This document shows, piece after piece, positions 17,425-26,113 of a stretch of 64,000 nt of DNA (position 1 is its first letter; each line of letters begins with the position of its first letter). The notes beneath the pieces were generated by a model. The model ran no database searches. It was not told where the DNA came from and saw only the letters and a list, made by a program, of their open reading frames with translations. The stretch is taken from contig LR632930.1 of the NCBI GenBank assembly GCA_902167325.1, positions 1,426,001 to 1,490,000 on the forward strand, given 5' to 3'. This stretch comes from Chitinophaga pinensis. Its GTDB lineage: Bacteria > Bacteroidota > Bacteroidia > Chitinophagales > Chitinophagaceae. The position numbers and the translations under genes were made by a program.

Positions 17425-18021
17425 TTATCTGGCGGAAAGCGCCGGGATCCTGTTTTCGAGCCAGGAGAATAATCCGAAGAAGACTCCGCTGTACACGAGG
17501 TTAGAGATCAGGGTGTTTTTGATGAAGGGCAGGCCGAGGGCGTAGCACTTCATCAGTCCGGCAAAATCTCTGCTGAACGGCAGGCCGGTAGTGATATCGA
17601 TACTGGTGGGGCGCATAAAGGTGCCGAAGTCGACGATGAGCCAGTACACCAGCGCTGCGATCACTGAACCTGCTATTACGGGCAGGGCTTTCACGTTGCG
17701 GATAACAAGCTGGCCAACCAGCACCATGGCGGCAAAGCCGATATAGTTCCAGTACCATCCTTCAAACAGGAAGCCATCCGCATATGCAGCATACACTGTT
17801 TTCATCATGATCACATCACTGAGGAAAAGCGACAGTAAAGGAAACAAGTAGCTTTTCCATTTATCGGCGAACATGGCACCGCCGAAGAGGGCCATGGCTC
17901 CCAACGGGGAAAAGTTGGAGAACGGTGTGATATTGCCTGCGGCAGTTACCCGGAGGATGCCACCGGCTACGATGAACAGCAGCAAAACAATAAAGCGCGG
18001 CTGGATTTGTTTGATGGACAT
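17425..18021 (-). CDS. DUF6580-family membrane protein, candidate cobalamin-related transporter component
   Basis: 198 residues with about six hydrophobic segments: PRFIVLLLFIVAGGILRV, SPLGAMALFGGAMFADKW, YLFPLLSLFLSDVIM, a middle pair around YIGFAAMVLVGQLVI, IAGSVIAALVYWLIVDFGTF and NLVYSGVFFGLFSWLE. The spacing and the NFSPLGAMALFGG motif fit DUF6580, a family described only as putative transport proteins and similar in layout to small ECF-type S components. It lies 15 nt after the BtuB-like gene under the same cobalamin riboswitch. By context it should move cobalamin or a corrinoid precursor across the inner membrane; no energising subunit is nearby, so this is inference. Confidence 0.75.
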   Translation of the reverse strand: MSIKQIQPRFIVLLLFIVAGGILRVTAAGNITPFSNFSPLGAMALFGGAMFADKWKSYLFPLLSLFLSDVIMMKTVYAAYADGFLFEGWYWNYIGFAAMVLVGQLVIRNVKALPVIAGSVIAALVYWLIVDFGTFMRPTSIDITTGLPFSRDFAGLMKCYALGLPFIKNTLISNLVYSGVFFGLFSWLENRIPALSAR

Positions 18022-18036
18022 AGGTCAGTTTTTAGA

Positions 18037-19938
18037 TCAGAATGAAAAAGATACCCCGCTCTGCATGTTGAAACCCAGCACGGAGTAACCGTAAATTTCC
18101 CAATATTTTTTGTTATTGGTAATGTTATTTGCGTTGAAGAACACACGGGCCTTGCCGAGGCGGTATTCCACGTAAGCGTTCCACATGGTATAAGCATCCA
18201 GGGCTACATATTCTGCCGCGGGGAACTTATAATACAGATCGGCACGGGTGCCGGTATGTTTGATGTTGGTGCTTACGAACAGTTTCTCCGTTACCTGGTA
18301 CCCGATATCGATCTGGCCGGTATGGTTAGGGCGGCGGATCAGGTTGGAATACGTGGTGTCTTTCCCGCTGCCGCCAACTGTGGTCACCTCACCGTCTACA
18401 TACGCATAGAAGGCTTTGATGGTCAGTTTGTCTGTCGGGCGGATGGTTGCTTCCACTTCCACACCTTTATCTTCCTGTTTGTTGTAGTTGATGTACTTGT
18501 AGTTGATGTAGGAGATCTGGTCCTTGATGTTTCTGCGGAAGCCTACCACGCGGAGGTCGAGCTTATCGTTGAACAGGAAGGTTTGCGCCCCTGCCTCATA
18601 GCTAACGGCATGCTCGGCCTTCAGATCCTTATTGCCGTAGATGCTGTAAAGGGAAGTGAGGGTGGGTGCTTTAAACCCGGAGGCCACACTGGCAAACACC
18701 TTGAACTTGTCGGAGAAAACGTACGACGGGTTGATGGTGTAGGTGAACTGGTTGCCATACTGATTGTGTAGCGTATAGCGGCCGCCCAGTTCAAAGTTGA
18801 AGCCGGCGAGGTTTTTCAGGAACAGTGTTGCATACGGGCTAACGGAGCTTTGCTCGTGGGTACGGTATTTCACGTCTTTGAAATTGGCGGTATCGGTTAG
18901 TTCGGTTTTGCGGTATTCTGCACCTGCCAATACCTGGAACCAGCTGGTTATATCGTGGTGGGCGTAGAGTTCACCGAAGTAAGCACGGCCGTCGGTGTAG
19001 GTTTTGCCCCAGGTAGTTTCGTCGTCGCGGGTTACTTTCTGGTATGCGAAATTACCGAAGATGGCACCTTTTTTCAGGTCGTACTGTCCGCGTACACCGG
19101 AATGGAGGGCGTTGGAAGCATTTCTGTTCAGCACTGCATCTACAAAAGATCCGCCATCGAAGCGGCTTTTATAATCGCTGTAGAACAGGAAAGGCTGGAT
19201 GCGGAGGTTTTCAGTAGCCTGGATGCCTACTGTGGCGTTGAGTCCGTTGGATTTATAACCGTCGCGGTCGTAGTCGGCGGTACCGGTAGTGTCGTTGGCT
19301 TCGGAGATACCATCGGTGGTGAAGTGGGTGAAGCTGATGTTGTAATCTACATTATCCTGCTTGCCACGGAGGCCAACGGAGCCTTTCATACTGCGGTTGG
19401 TGCCGTAGATGAGGTCGCCATAAACATTAACGGGTTTAATGCCGCCTTTTTTGGTGATGATGTTGATAACGCCGGCAATAGCATCTGCCCCGTACAGGGT
19501 AGTTTGTGTGCCGCGGAGGATCTCGATGCGCTCTACCTGATCGATGGGGAGGAAGCGGAGGTCGATAGCGTTACCGGTGAGGCCGGTTGCATCTGCCACG
19601 GGGATACCGTCCATCAGGATGGTGGTGTACTGGGAGGTGGCGCCGCGGAAGTAAACTTCACGGTTTTTGCCGGGGTTGGAGTAAGCGCCACCGATCACGA
19701 TACCGGCCTGCTCGTTGAGTACATCGGCTACGGAGCGTCCGATGTTCTGTTCGATAGTACGGGCGGAGATGACGGAGAGTACTTTGCCCGTTTCGCTTTG
19801 TTTCTTGTTGAATTTAGTAGCGGTAACCACAACAGTGTTAAGTTGTGAAACTTTGGCTGAGTCTTGTGACTTGGCGGAGACACCGGCGCAAAGGATGCCG
19901 GTTGTCAGGATCAGGTGTGTTTTTTTCATGTAGGCCAT
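18037..19938 (-). CDS. btuB: BtuB-like TonB-dependent cobalamin receptor
   Basis: About 630 residues; the ATG at 19938 and one at 19929 (MKKTHLILTTGILCAG) are both possible, the latter giving the more usual signal peptide. After cleavage the TonB box appears in LNTVVVTATK, then the plug (ISARTIEQNIGRSVADVLNEQ, GITTILMDG-like TTILMDGIPVADATG, ERIEILRGTQTTLYGADAIAGVINI) to about residue 165, then a 22-strand-type barrel ending in Phe. The size, about 630, is that of BtuB rather than SusC, and there is no carboxypeptidase-like domain. A complete cobalamin riboswitch precedes it by about 110 nt. It should import vitamin B12 or corrinoids across the outer membrane, repressed when cobalamin is plentiful. 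Confidence 0.92.
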   Translation of the reverse strand: MAYMKKTHLILTTGILCAGVSAKSQDSAKVSQLNTVVVTATKFNKKQSETGKVLSVISARTIEQNIGRSVADVLNEQAGIVIGGAYSNPGKNREVYFRGATSQYTTILMDGIPVADATGLTGNAIDLRFLPIDQVERIEILRGTQTTLYGADAIAGVINIITKKGGIKPVNVYGDLIYGTNRSMKGSVGLRGKQDNVDYNISFTHFTTDGISEANDTTGTADYDRDGYKSNGLNATVGIQATENLRIQPFLFYSDYKSRFDGGSFVDAVLNRNASNALHSGVRGQYDLKKGAIFGNFAYQKVTRDDETTWGKTYTDGRAYFGELYAHHDITSWFQVLAGAEYRKTELTDTANFKDVKYRTHEQSSVSPYATLFLKNLAGFNFELGGRYTLHNQYGNQFTYTINPSYVFSDKFKVFASVASGFKAPTLTSLYSIYGNKDLKAEHAVSYEAGAQTFLFNDKLDLRVVGFRRNIKDQISYINYKYINYNKQEDKGVEVEATIRPTDKLTIKAFYAYVDGEVTTVGGSGKDTTYSNLIRRPNHTGQIDIGYQVTEKLFVSTNIKHTGTRADLYYKFPAAEYVALDAYTMWNAYVEYRLGKARVFFNANNITNNKKYWEIYGYSVLGFNMQSGVSFSF

Positions 19939-20045
19939 AGATTGTAAATAAATCAGTGGCGCTGAGGGGAAATTGAAAAGTACGTATGTAGGCTATGCCG
20001 CATATGCCCTCCGCTTTTCACCCGAAAGCGCGGAAAAATCAAAAG

Positions 20046-20244
20046 GTATGCGGCAGGTCTTCTGGCTTTGCCCGCTTTTCAGGAGGCCTTCCCGTACCGG
20101 GTGAACCGGAACAGTGGCTGGAGGTACTGAAAAACGTATGCGGGCTTACAGCTACGGGGATAGCTCCGGATTTACACCGGATTCCCTATTAATGCCTGCC
20201 CCGGAAAGGGCGAGGCAACCGTTTACCGGGCGCAAACCTACGCA
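20046..20244 (-). promoter_or_regulatory. Cobalamin (AdoCbl-type) riboswitch
   Basis: Read on the minus strand, the region shows the ordered cobalamin-riboswitch blocks: an opening GGTTTGCGCCCGG-type P2 region, the core GGGAATCCGGTGTAAATCCG, then GAGCTATCCCCGTAGCTGTAAG split over two arms, and the closing B12 box AGCCAGAAGACCTGCC at 20067-20052. The spacing is standard. It sits in the leader of the BtuB-like gene and should switch off the btuB-DUF6580-(btuF) unit when cobalamin binds, most likely by hiding the translation start, since I see no clear terminator between the box and the gene. Confidence 0.95.
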
Positions 20245-20284
20245 TAATTTGGTAAATAAGGCGTTAATCGGTTATCTTGTATTT

Positions 20285-21622
20285 ATGAGCATCAAACCGA
20301 AACTCGGGCCTTTTGACCTTACCATGATCGTGGTGGGACTGGTGATAGGGATGGGGATTTTCCGTACGCCCATCAGCGTAGCCCGTGAAACGGGGACGCC
20401 TTTATTGTTCTATATGGTTTGGGTGCTGGGGGGGCTGGTAACGTTATGCGGGGCACTCACCTATGCAGAAATCGGCTCCCGCTTACCTGTAGCCGGCGGG
20501 TTCTACAAAGTACTGTCTGTCGGCTTCCACCCTGCCTATTCTTTCATGATCAACTGGACCCTCGTGATCTCTAACGCCGCATCTATTGCGGCGGTTTGTA
20601 TTGTGGGGGCCGAATATATAGGCCCGGTCATCCTCCCGGCGCATATGCAGCACGAAGGCGGGCGTAAGCTCATCGCCATCGGGGCGGTGCTGGTGCTTTA
20701 TGGCATCAATATGCTCGGCATCCGCATGAGCGCCAGCTGGCAGAATGTACTCACGGTTTTTAAGATCACCCTCGTACTCCTGTTGTGCCTCGCCGCCTTC
20801 AGCAGCCAGGTAGCCCCGGCGGCGGAAGTGGCCGTTACCTCCGTGAACCACAGTTGGGCGTATATCTTTGGCGCGGCGCTGGTGCCCGTATTCTTTACCT
20901 ACGGCGGCTACCAGCAAACCATCAACTTCGGATCGGATGTGCGGGAACCTGCCAGGAATATGCCACGCGCCATATTACTGGGTATCTCCATTATCCTGGT
21001 GCTGTATCTGACCGTGAACTACGCATATGTAAAAGTGATCGGGTTCGAGCAGCTGAAATCTACCGAAGCACTGGCGGCCAGGATGGCAGAAGCGTTTTTC
21101 GGGGAATACGGTTTTAAAGTAACTTCTGTATTGCTGTTCCTTTCTGTGCTGGGATATGCCAACGTCAATCTCATGTCGAACCCGCGAATGTATTATGCTA
21201 TGGCGGAAGACGGGGTGCTGCCGGCGGTTTTCCGCCGGGTGAACAACCGTACACAGGTGCAGGAAGTAGCGCTGTCGGTATTTGCTGCACTGATCATCGG
21301 TATGCTTTATTTCCTCAGTAACTTCGACAATATTATCCAATATGTCATGCTTTTTGACTCGATAGGGCTTGCTTCCGCCGCAGCCACTATCTTTGTGCTG
21401 AGGCGGAAAACTGCGCATCTCGACGGGCAGGGGATCTACAAAATGAAGCTCTATCCCTTAGTGCCGGCGTTTTTCATTACCGTGTATCTATTTGTAACTG
21501 TAAATATTTTCATCAAAGATTTAAATCAGGCGCTTGGCGGTATGTTTTGGTTTGTAGCCGGACTGCCCATTTATTTTTTCATGCGCTATGCCGTTAGGCG
21601 GCCAGGCGGGAGCAATCAGTAA
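20285..21622 (+). CDS. APC-superfamily amino-acid permease
   Basis: 445 residues from the ATG at 20285; a longer frame upstream is rejected because it runs through the riboswitch. About twelve membrane helices. The first, LTMIVVGLVIGMGIFRTPISVA, has the GxGIF unwound segment that binds the substrate amine and carboxylate in LeuT-fold carriers. ALTYAEIGSRLPVAGGFYKVL, the conserved loop after helix 2, and YGGYQQTINFGSDVREPARNMPRAI are also typical of the L-type (LAT) branch. It is followed after 2 nt by a PLP lyase of the cystathionine/methionine family, so it likely imports the amino acid that enzyme breaks or makes. A sulfur amino acid is a reasonable guess. Confidence 0.88.
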   Translation: MSIKPKLGPFDLTMIVVGLVIGMGIFRTPISVARETGTPLLFYMVWVLGGLVTLCGALTYAEIGSRLPVAGGFYKVLSVGFHPAYSFMINWTLVISNAASIAAVCIVGAEYIGPVILPAHMQHEGGRKLIAIGAVLVLYGINMLGIRMSASWQNVLTVFKITLVLLLCLAAFSSQVAPAAEVAVTSVNHSWAYIFGAALVPVFFTYGGYQQTINFGSDVREPARNMPRAILLGISIILVLYLTVNYAYVKVIGFEQLKSTEALAARMAEAFFGEYGFKVTSVLLFLSVLGYANVNLMSNPRMYYAMAEDGVLPAVFRRVNNRTQVQEVALSVFAALIIGMLYFLSNFDNIIQYVMLFDSIGLASAAATIFVLRRKTAHLDGQGIYKMKLYPLVPAFFITVYLFVTVNIFIKDLNQALGGMFWFVAGLPIYFFMRYAVRRPGGSNQ

Positions 21623-21624
21623 TT

Positions 21625-22785
21625 ATGGATCTTTCATATATCATTAACCAACTGGGAGAAGACAGGGAGCAGTATTTTAATGCCATTGCACCACCTATTA
21701 TGCAAAGCAGCAACTTTGCATTTAAGACGGTGGGTGAGATGCGGGAGCTGCTGCAGGACGAGTACAAAGGCTTTCTCTACACCCGGGGTAATAACCCCAC
21801 TATCGAAATTCTACGGAAGAAGCTGGCTGCGCTGGATGGTGCGGAAGATGCACTGATCTTTGGCAGTGGCGCCGCGGCTATCTTTGCCACCGTGCTTTCA
21901 CAGGTAAAACAGGGGGATCATATCGTATCTGTCCGCGACCCGTATAACTGGGCGGGACAGTTGTTCACGCAGATTCTGCCACGCTTTGGTGTGGAAACTA
22001 CATTTGTGGATGGTACGGAAACCGCCAATTTCCGGAACGCCATAAAGCCCAACACCCGCGTGATCTACCTCGAATCTCCCAACTCTTTCACCTTCGAGTT
22101 GCAGGACATTGCCGCCGTGGCAGCCCTGGCGAAGGAAAAGGGGATTGTATCCATTATCGACAACAGCTACTGCACGCCCATATTTCAGCGCCCGCATGAT
22201 CTGGGGATCGACCTCTGCCTGCAATCGGCCACTAAGTTCATCAGCGGCCACAGCGATACCATGGCGGGTGTGCTTACCGGCCGGCAGGAAGTGATCCGGA
22301 AGATATTTGCATCCGAATTGCTGAATATCGGCAGTGGCATTGCTCCTTTCAACGCATGGCTCCTGCTCCGCGGGCTCCGAACATTAGAGATCAGGCTGGA
22401 GCGGAGTGCCTGCAGTACGGAAAAGATCTGCACATGGCTAAAGGCGCAACCGGGAATAGAAAAACTCTTTTTTCCTATGGATGCTGACTTCCCGCAATAT
22501 GACCTGGCGAAAAAGCAGATGAGCGGCGCCGCAGGGCTGCTGACCATTCAGCTGAAGGCCACCCGCCGCGAACAGGTGGAAGCATTCTGTAACGGGCTTC
22601 AGCGTTTCCTCATGGCGGTATCGTGGGGAGGGCATGAATCGCTGGCATTCCCGGCATGTGCTTCCCTCGCCGAAAGCGAATTTGATCCTGCAGTTGAAAA
22701 ACACCGGATGGTAAGGCTGTACATCGGTCTCGAAGATCCTAATATGCTCATCACCGATCTGCAGCAGGCATTGCAATTGATATAA
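21625..22785 (+). CDS. Cys/Met-metabolism PLP enzyme (trans-sulfuration family lyase/synthase)
   Basis: 386 residues of the fold-type I family that includes cystathionine gamma-synthase, cystathionine gamma-lyase and methionine gamma-lyase. Seen: APPIMQSSNFAF near the start, the YTRGNNPT phosphate-binding motif (Tyr52, Arg54), the cofactor-stacking region SGAAAIFA, the PLP-ring Asp in SIIDNSYCTP (Asp179) and the Schiff-base Lys in SATKFISGHSD (Lys204). Sequence alone does not fix which reaction it catalyses. It shares an operon with the permease 2 nt upstream, which suggests uptake and breakdown of an amino acid rather than biosynthesis. A shared terminator follows. Confidence 0.85.
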   Translation: MDLSYIINQLGEDREQYFNAIAPPIMQSSNFAFKTVGEMRELLQDEYKGFLYTRGNNPTIEILRKKLAALDGAEDALIFGSGAAAIFATVLSQVKQGDHIVSVRDPYNWAGQLFTQILPRFGVETTFVDGTETANFRNAIKPNTRVIYLESPNSFTFELQDIAAVAALAKEKGIVSIIDNSYCTPIFQRPHDLGIDLCLQSATKFISGHSDTMAGVLTGRQEVIRKIFASELLNIGSGIAPFNAWLLLRGLRTLEIRLERSACSTEKICTWLKAQPGIEKLFFPMDADFPQYDLAKKQMSGAAGLLTIQLKATRREQVEAFCNGLQRFLMAVSWGGHESLAFPACASLAESEFDPAVEKHRMVRLYIGLEDPNMLITDLQQALQLI

Positions 22786-22805
22786 TAGAATGAACTGGAA
22801 TAAAG

Positions 22806-22836
22806 GAGGGGTCCCGGCAGCGCCAGGACCCCTTTT
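22806..22836. terminator. Two-way terminator between convergent units
   Basis: AAAGG-AGGGGTCC pairs with GGACCCCTTTT across a 13-nt loop. It serves the PLP enzyme gene on the plus strand and probably also the lipoprotein gene that ends at 22854 on the minus strand. Confidence 0.75.
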
Positions 22837-22853
22837 CTATGTTCAAAATCGCA

Positions 22854-23849
22854 TCAGGTCTTACGGGTGACCTTCGGGATGCGGATCGTTACTTCAAAAG
22901 TGCCGGCCACCAGTAGCCGGAATGCAAAGCGGGGGTTTACATTGTAGATGGGGTCAGCAGTAGGAGCCACGCCAGGATCCAGTATCACATACTGGCTGGG
23001 GATGCGGTAATACATCAGGTATCCATACCCGGGGTATTCCTTCAGCGGGAAAGGCGTGAGTTCATAATTGCATACCATCGTGGTGTCGGTATATTCCACG
23101 GGGTGGAATTTGGCATATGTCTCAAACAGGGGGCGGTCGCCACGCTTGATCAGCTCACCCGTTTTGGGATTGAATGGTTTACCGTTTTTATCCACTACTT
23201 TCAGCCGTACCTGGTATCCCTGATCCGATAATTTGGTGTAAGTCATTGTAGGTGTACCAATGTCGCCGTTAGTATTGGTGCCATCAATGAAGTAAGCACA
23301 TCCGGGCGCACCTTCCTGCCTGAAAGCCAATTCGTATAACTGTATCACAGATATATTGCGGAAAGTTTTGGTGCCGCTGCCGTTGGTAACCCCTACATCA
23401 AAGGTGTAATTGCCCGGAGGTATCTTCTGGGTGCCTTCGTTAAATATAAGCTGCCCCGATTTCTCGATCAGATTCAGCGGTGGAACGGTTTCCATTTTGC
23501 GCTTCTTGTTCAGCAACGCTACCGTGGTATCGGAATTGGGGTCGAAAAGCGCGGTCCAGACGAGTACTTCATTCGGCTTATCAAAATAATCTACAGCCTT
23601 GCCGGTAGCGAGGTCGCGGATCTCCAGCATTTTAACCGAGATGGGATAATTGGAACCGTCCAGCTCAAAGGCCTTTGCGTCTGAACTCCAGTTGGTACCG
23701 CGGATTACCCGGAATGTATCATTCACATACCGGATCTGATCGCTGATATAACCTACCGGGATTTTTTTACAGGAAACTGCAGCGGAGAGGAGCACCACTG
23801 CTGCCATCGCGCATCCTGTGATTTTGTATGGGAAATTACTGAATGTCAT
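22854..23849 (-). CDS. Lipoprotein of SusCD locus, DUF5007-like
   Basis: 331 residues with a lipoprotein signal ending LLSAAVSC-Lys-Lys. The rest is beta-rich, with Tyr-, Asn- and Pro-containing strands such as IPVGYISDQIRYVNDTFRVIRG at the start and PGNYTFDVGVTNGSGTKTF and GYGYLMYYRIPSQYVILD later. The layout and its place after a SusC-SusD-fasciclin run resemble the DUF5007 family of surface lipoproteins, but I am not certain of the family. It is the last gene of the operon, 8 nt after the fasciclin gene. A role as an accessory glycan- or protein-binding surface lipoprotein is inferred only. Confidence 0.6.
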   Translation of the reverse strand: MTFSNFPYKITGCAMAAVVLLSAAVSCKKIPVGYISDQIRYVNDTFRVIRGTNWSSDAKAFELDGSNYPISVKMLEIRDLATGKAVDYFDKPNEVLVWTALFDPNSDTTVALLNKKRKMETVPPLNLIEKSGQLIFNEGTQKIPPGNYTFDVGVTNGSGTKTFRNISVIQLYELAFRQEGAPGCAYFIDGTNTNGDIGTPTMTYTKLSDQGYQVRLKVVDKNGKPFNPKTGELIKRGDRPLFETYAKFHPVEYTDTTMVCNYELTPFPLKEYPGYGYLMYYRIPSQYVILDPGVAPTADPIYNVNPRFAFRLLVAGTFEVTIRIPKVTRKT

Positions 23850-23857
23850 GTGGATGG

Positions 23858-24541
23858 TTATTTAGGTTCTTTAGCAAAAGTGAAAATGTGGTTGTTAGAC
23901 AGTACATGCAGCACGCCGTTGTTGGTGATAATACCTGTGGTTTGTGCTACAATACGCGTATCCTTTTCCTCGTCCGGCACCTGGTCATTCACGATGGGGT
24001 CCACATCTCCATATACCTTCATGAAATAAATGAACTTCGGGATGGTGGTGAGGCCGCTGTTCTGATAGGTGTTGGAAGGGTCGTCCCGCAGGGCGATGTA
24101 TCTTCTTTCCCCATCTTTCGAGGTGAAGTACTTACCATCTTTATTCAATCCGTCCCGCACGATCTTTTCCCCGAAAATGTAAGCCCTCAGGGAATCTTTC
24201 AGCTGCGGGAAGTCCAGCTCATCGAAATTGAATACGAGATTCTCATCATTAGCTTCCAGCTGTTTCCTTTTCTGTACAACTTTCTTCACGAAATTGTGGA
24301 TGGAATAATCGCTGGGTGCAAAGAAGGTAGTGCCGGCGGCATTCACTTCATCTTTCAGTCCCGTTCTGTCGATAAGCAACAACAGTGTATCAAACAGCGG
24401 GTTGGTTTTTAGATATTCGTAAGTGGTGCCTTCGAATTTGGGACTGTGGAGGCTGCCACCGATAAAGTAGTCATCCTTTTTGCAGGAGACGAATGCTGCT
24501 GCCAGCAGGAGGACCCAGATATATATTAAGTTCGTTTTCAT
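23858..24541 (-). CDS. Fasciclin-domain lipoprotein
   Basis: 227 residues. The signal ends at a lipobox (AAFVSC) followed by Lys-Lys-Asp. The rest is one fasciclin (FAS1) domain: YEYLKTNPLFDTLLLLIDRTGL is the first helix, AAGTTFFAPSDYSIHNFV the first conserved block, and GIITNNGVLHVLSNNHIF the second. FAS1 domains serve in cell adhesion and surface binding. The gene lies 24 nt after the SusD gene and 8 nt before the DUF5007-like gene. Fasciclin lipoproteins beside SusCD are common in Chitinophagaceae, but their ligand is not established. Confidence 0.85.
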   Translation of the reverse strand: MKTNLIYIWVLLLAAAFVSCKKDDYFIGGSLHSPKFEGTTYEYLKTNPLFDTLLLLIDRTGLKDEVNAAGTTFFAPSDYSIHNFVKKVVQKRKQLEANDENLVFNFDELDFPQLKDSLRAYIFGEKIVRDGLNKDGKYFTSKDGERRYIALRDDPSNTYQNSGLTTIPKFIYFMKVYGDVDPIVNDQVPDEEKDTRIVAQTTGIITNNGVLHVLSNNHIFTFAKEPK

Positions 24542-24565
24542 GATACTGTTTTTTGTGATGACGGA

Positions 24566-26083
24566 TCAGAGCCTGCCGTTCCAGTAAGGCGTCTGTTTCA
24601 TGTGCAGATTGTCTTTGAACAGGATGCGGGGGATGGGCCAGTAGTTCATACCGTAGCGGGGTGAACCGGGTACGGTGGCGTCACTGAACGAGGCATTGAA
24701 ATCGTTGATGTATCCTGTCCGTAACAGATCCCAGAAAGCATGGCCTTCTGCAAACAGCTCCCGCTGCCTTTCGGTAATGGTGTAATAATACAGGTCATCT
24801 CCGGCTACGGTGCCATCCAGCGCTTCGAGGCGGGCACGGGTACGGATGAGGTTCACCAGGTCCCGTGCTCCGGATTCGTCTCCGGTATTGTAGAGGGCTT
24901 CGGCACGGAGCAGGATGATATCTGAGAGGCGGAAGATGAGCAGGTTGTTGGAGAAGCGAGGATCTTTCCGTACATCACCGTCTTTATAGGTAACGTTGGA
25001 ATACTTCTTCAGCATCACCATCGGCAGGTTAGGATCGAAGTAGAACCAGAGATCGGCACGGAGGTCGCCATCTTCATAGAAGAGGTTTTGCGCCGTTTCC
25101 GTATTCACCAGCCAGGGTACATCGTCTTCTTTACGAGGGTCGCGGGTGGCGAGGTAAGGCTGATACAGTGTTTTTTCACCGATACCTTTATAAGTTTTGT
25201 AAATGTCGTGGCCCAGGCCTTCGTTCTGTTCATCACTGATATTGATTTCAAATATGGCTTCAGTGGATTTGCCGACGCTCATGCGCTGGTATTGTACGGA
25301 ATCGGTGATGAGTGAGAGTCCGAATTCTGCGGGGCTGGTCACCAGGTCGCGGGTAACTTCCGCGCATTTGGCAAAGTCTTTCTGCCAGGCGTAAATGTGT
25401 GCTTTGAGTGCGATGGCCGATGCTTTGGTGGCGCGTACACCACGGTCTTGCGAAGAGATGGGTGTTTTAGGGAGCAAGGGTAATGCAGCATCGAGGTCTT
25501 TCAGGCATTGCGCCAGTACTACCGACTGCTTCTCCCGTCCTATTTCTTCCGCTTCTGCCAGATCTTCCACGGGCTTCAGCGTAAGCGGCACATCTCCCCA
25601 TACACGGGAAATGTAGAAGTAGAGGAAAGCGCGCATGAAGTAAGCTTCACCGAGATAATAATTCTTAAGATCCTGATTGCGGAATGAGGTTACCGGAATG
25701 CCGGCAATCTTTTCCACGAGCAAGTTTGCCTGTGCGATGGCTTTATAGAACTTGGTCCAGTTCTGCAGGTTTTCGAGGTAACCGTAGTATGTACCGTCGA
25801 GCAGCCCGTCGCGGATCTGGTGGATGGAGTAATCGGAGGAGTAGGTGATCCGGAAAGTATTGCCGGTAACATCGCCATACACGTAAAACCGGTTCTCGTC
25901 CGTGAGCGCATCGCGGATGAGGGAGTAACCACCCAGCAGGCCGGCAAGAGCGTCTTTGTCGTTTTTCCAGAAGGCATTACTGGTAGGTCCGCTCTTCGGC
26001 TCCAGATCTAGCAGCCTCTTACAGCCACCCAGTATCAGGATGCTGGTGAGGAGGATGGGAAGGATATATTTGAATCTTTTCAT
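24566..26083 (-). CDS. SusD/RagB-family lipoprotein
   Basis: 505 residues; the lipoprotein signal ends ILGGC-Lys. The classic SusD layout is present: LLDLEPKSGPTSNAFWKNDKDA after the signal, the helix with YYLGEAYFMRAFLYFYISRVWGDVPL, KASAIALKAHIYAWQKDF as the TPR part, and the C-terminal signature ERQRELFAEGHAFWDLLRTG with a PIPRILFKDN-type end. It follows its SusC gene by 30 nt and precedes the fasciclin gene. It would bind the substrate at the cell surface for the SusC channel. No degradative enzyme gene is adjacent, so the substrate is unknown. Confidence 0.93.
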   Translation of the reverse strand: MKRFKYILPILLTSILILGGCKRLLDLEPKSGPTSNAFWKNDKDALAGLLGGYSLIRDALTDENRFYVYGDVTGNTFRITYSSDYSIHQIRDGLLDGTYYGYLENLQNWTKFYKAIAQANLLVEKIAGIPVTSFRNQDLKNYYLGEAYFMRAFLYFYISRVWGDVPLTLKPVEDLAEAEEIGREKQSVVLAQCLKDLDAALPLLPKTPISSQDRGVRATKASAIALKAHIYAWQKDFAKCAEVTRDLVTSPAEFGLSLITDSVQYQRMSVGKSTEAIFEINISDEQNEGLGHDIYKTYKGIGEKTLYQPYLATRDPRKEDDVPWLVNTETAQNLFYEDGDLRADLWFYFDPNLPMVMLKKYSNVTYKDGDVRKDPRFSNNLLIFRLSDIILLRAEALYNTGDESGARDLVNLIRTRARLEALDGTVAGDDLYYYTITERQRELFAEGHAFWDLLRTGYINDFNASFSDATVPGSPRYGMNYWPIPRILFKDNLHMKQTPYWNGRL

Positions 26084-26113
26084 GATCGTCAGTTTAATGT
26101 GTGGGGATGCAGG

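Noticed and set aside
18955..19848. Long plus-strand open frame opposite btuB
   Set aside because: Antisense shadow of a clear TonB receptor gene; Gly/Val-rich with no domain.
20114..20284. N-terminal extension of the permease
   Set aside because: It lies inside the cobalamin riboswitch on the other strand and adds residues unlike the family; the ATG at 20285 gives the normal start.
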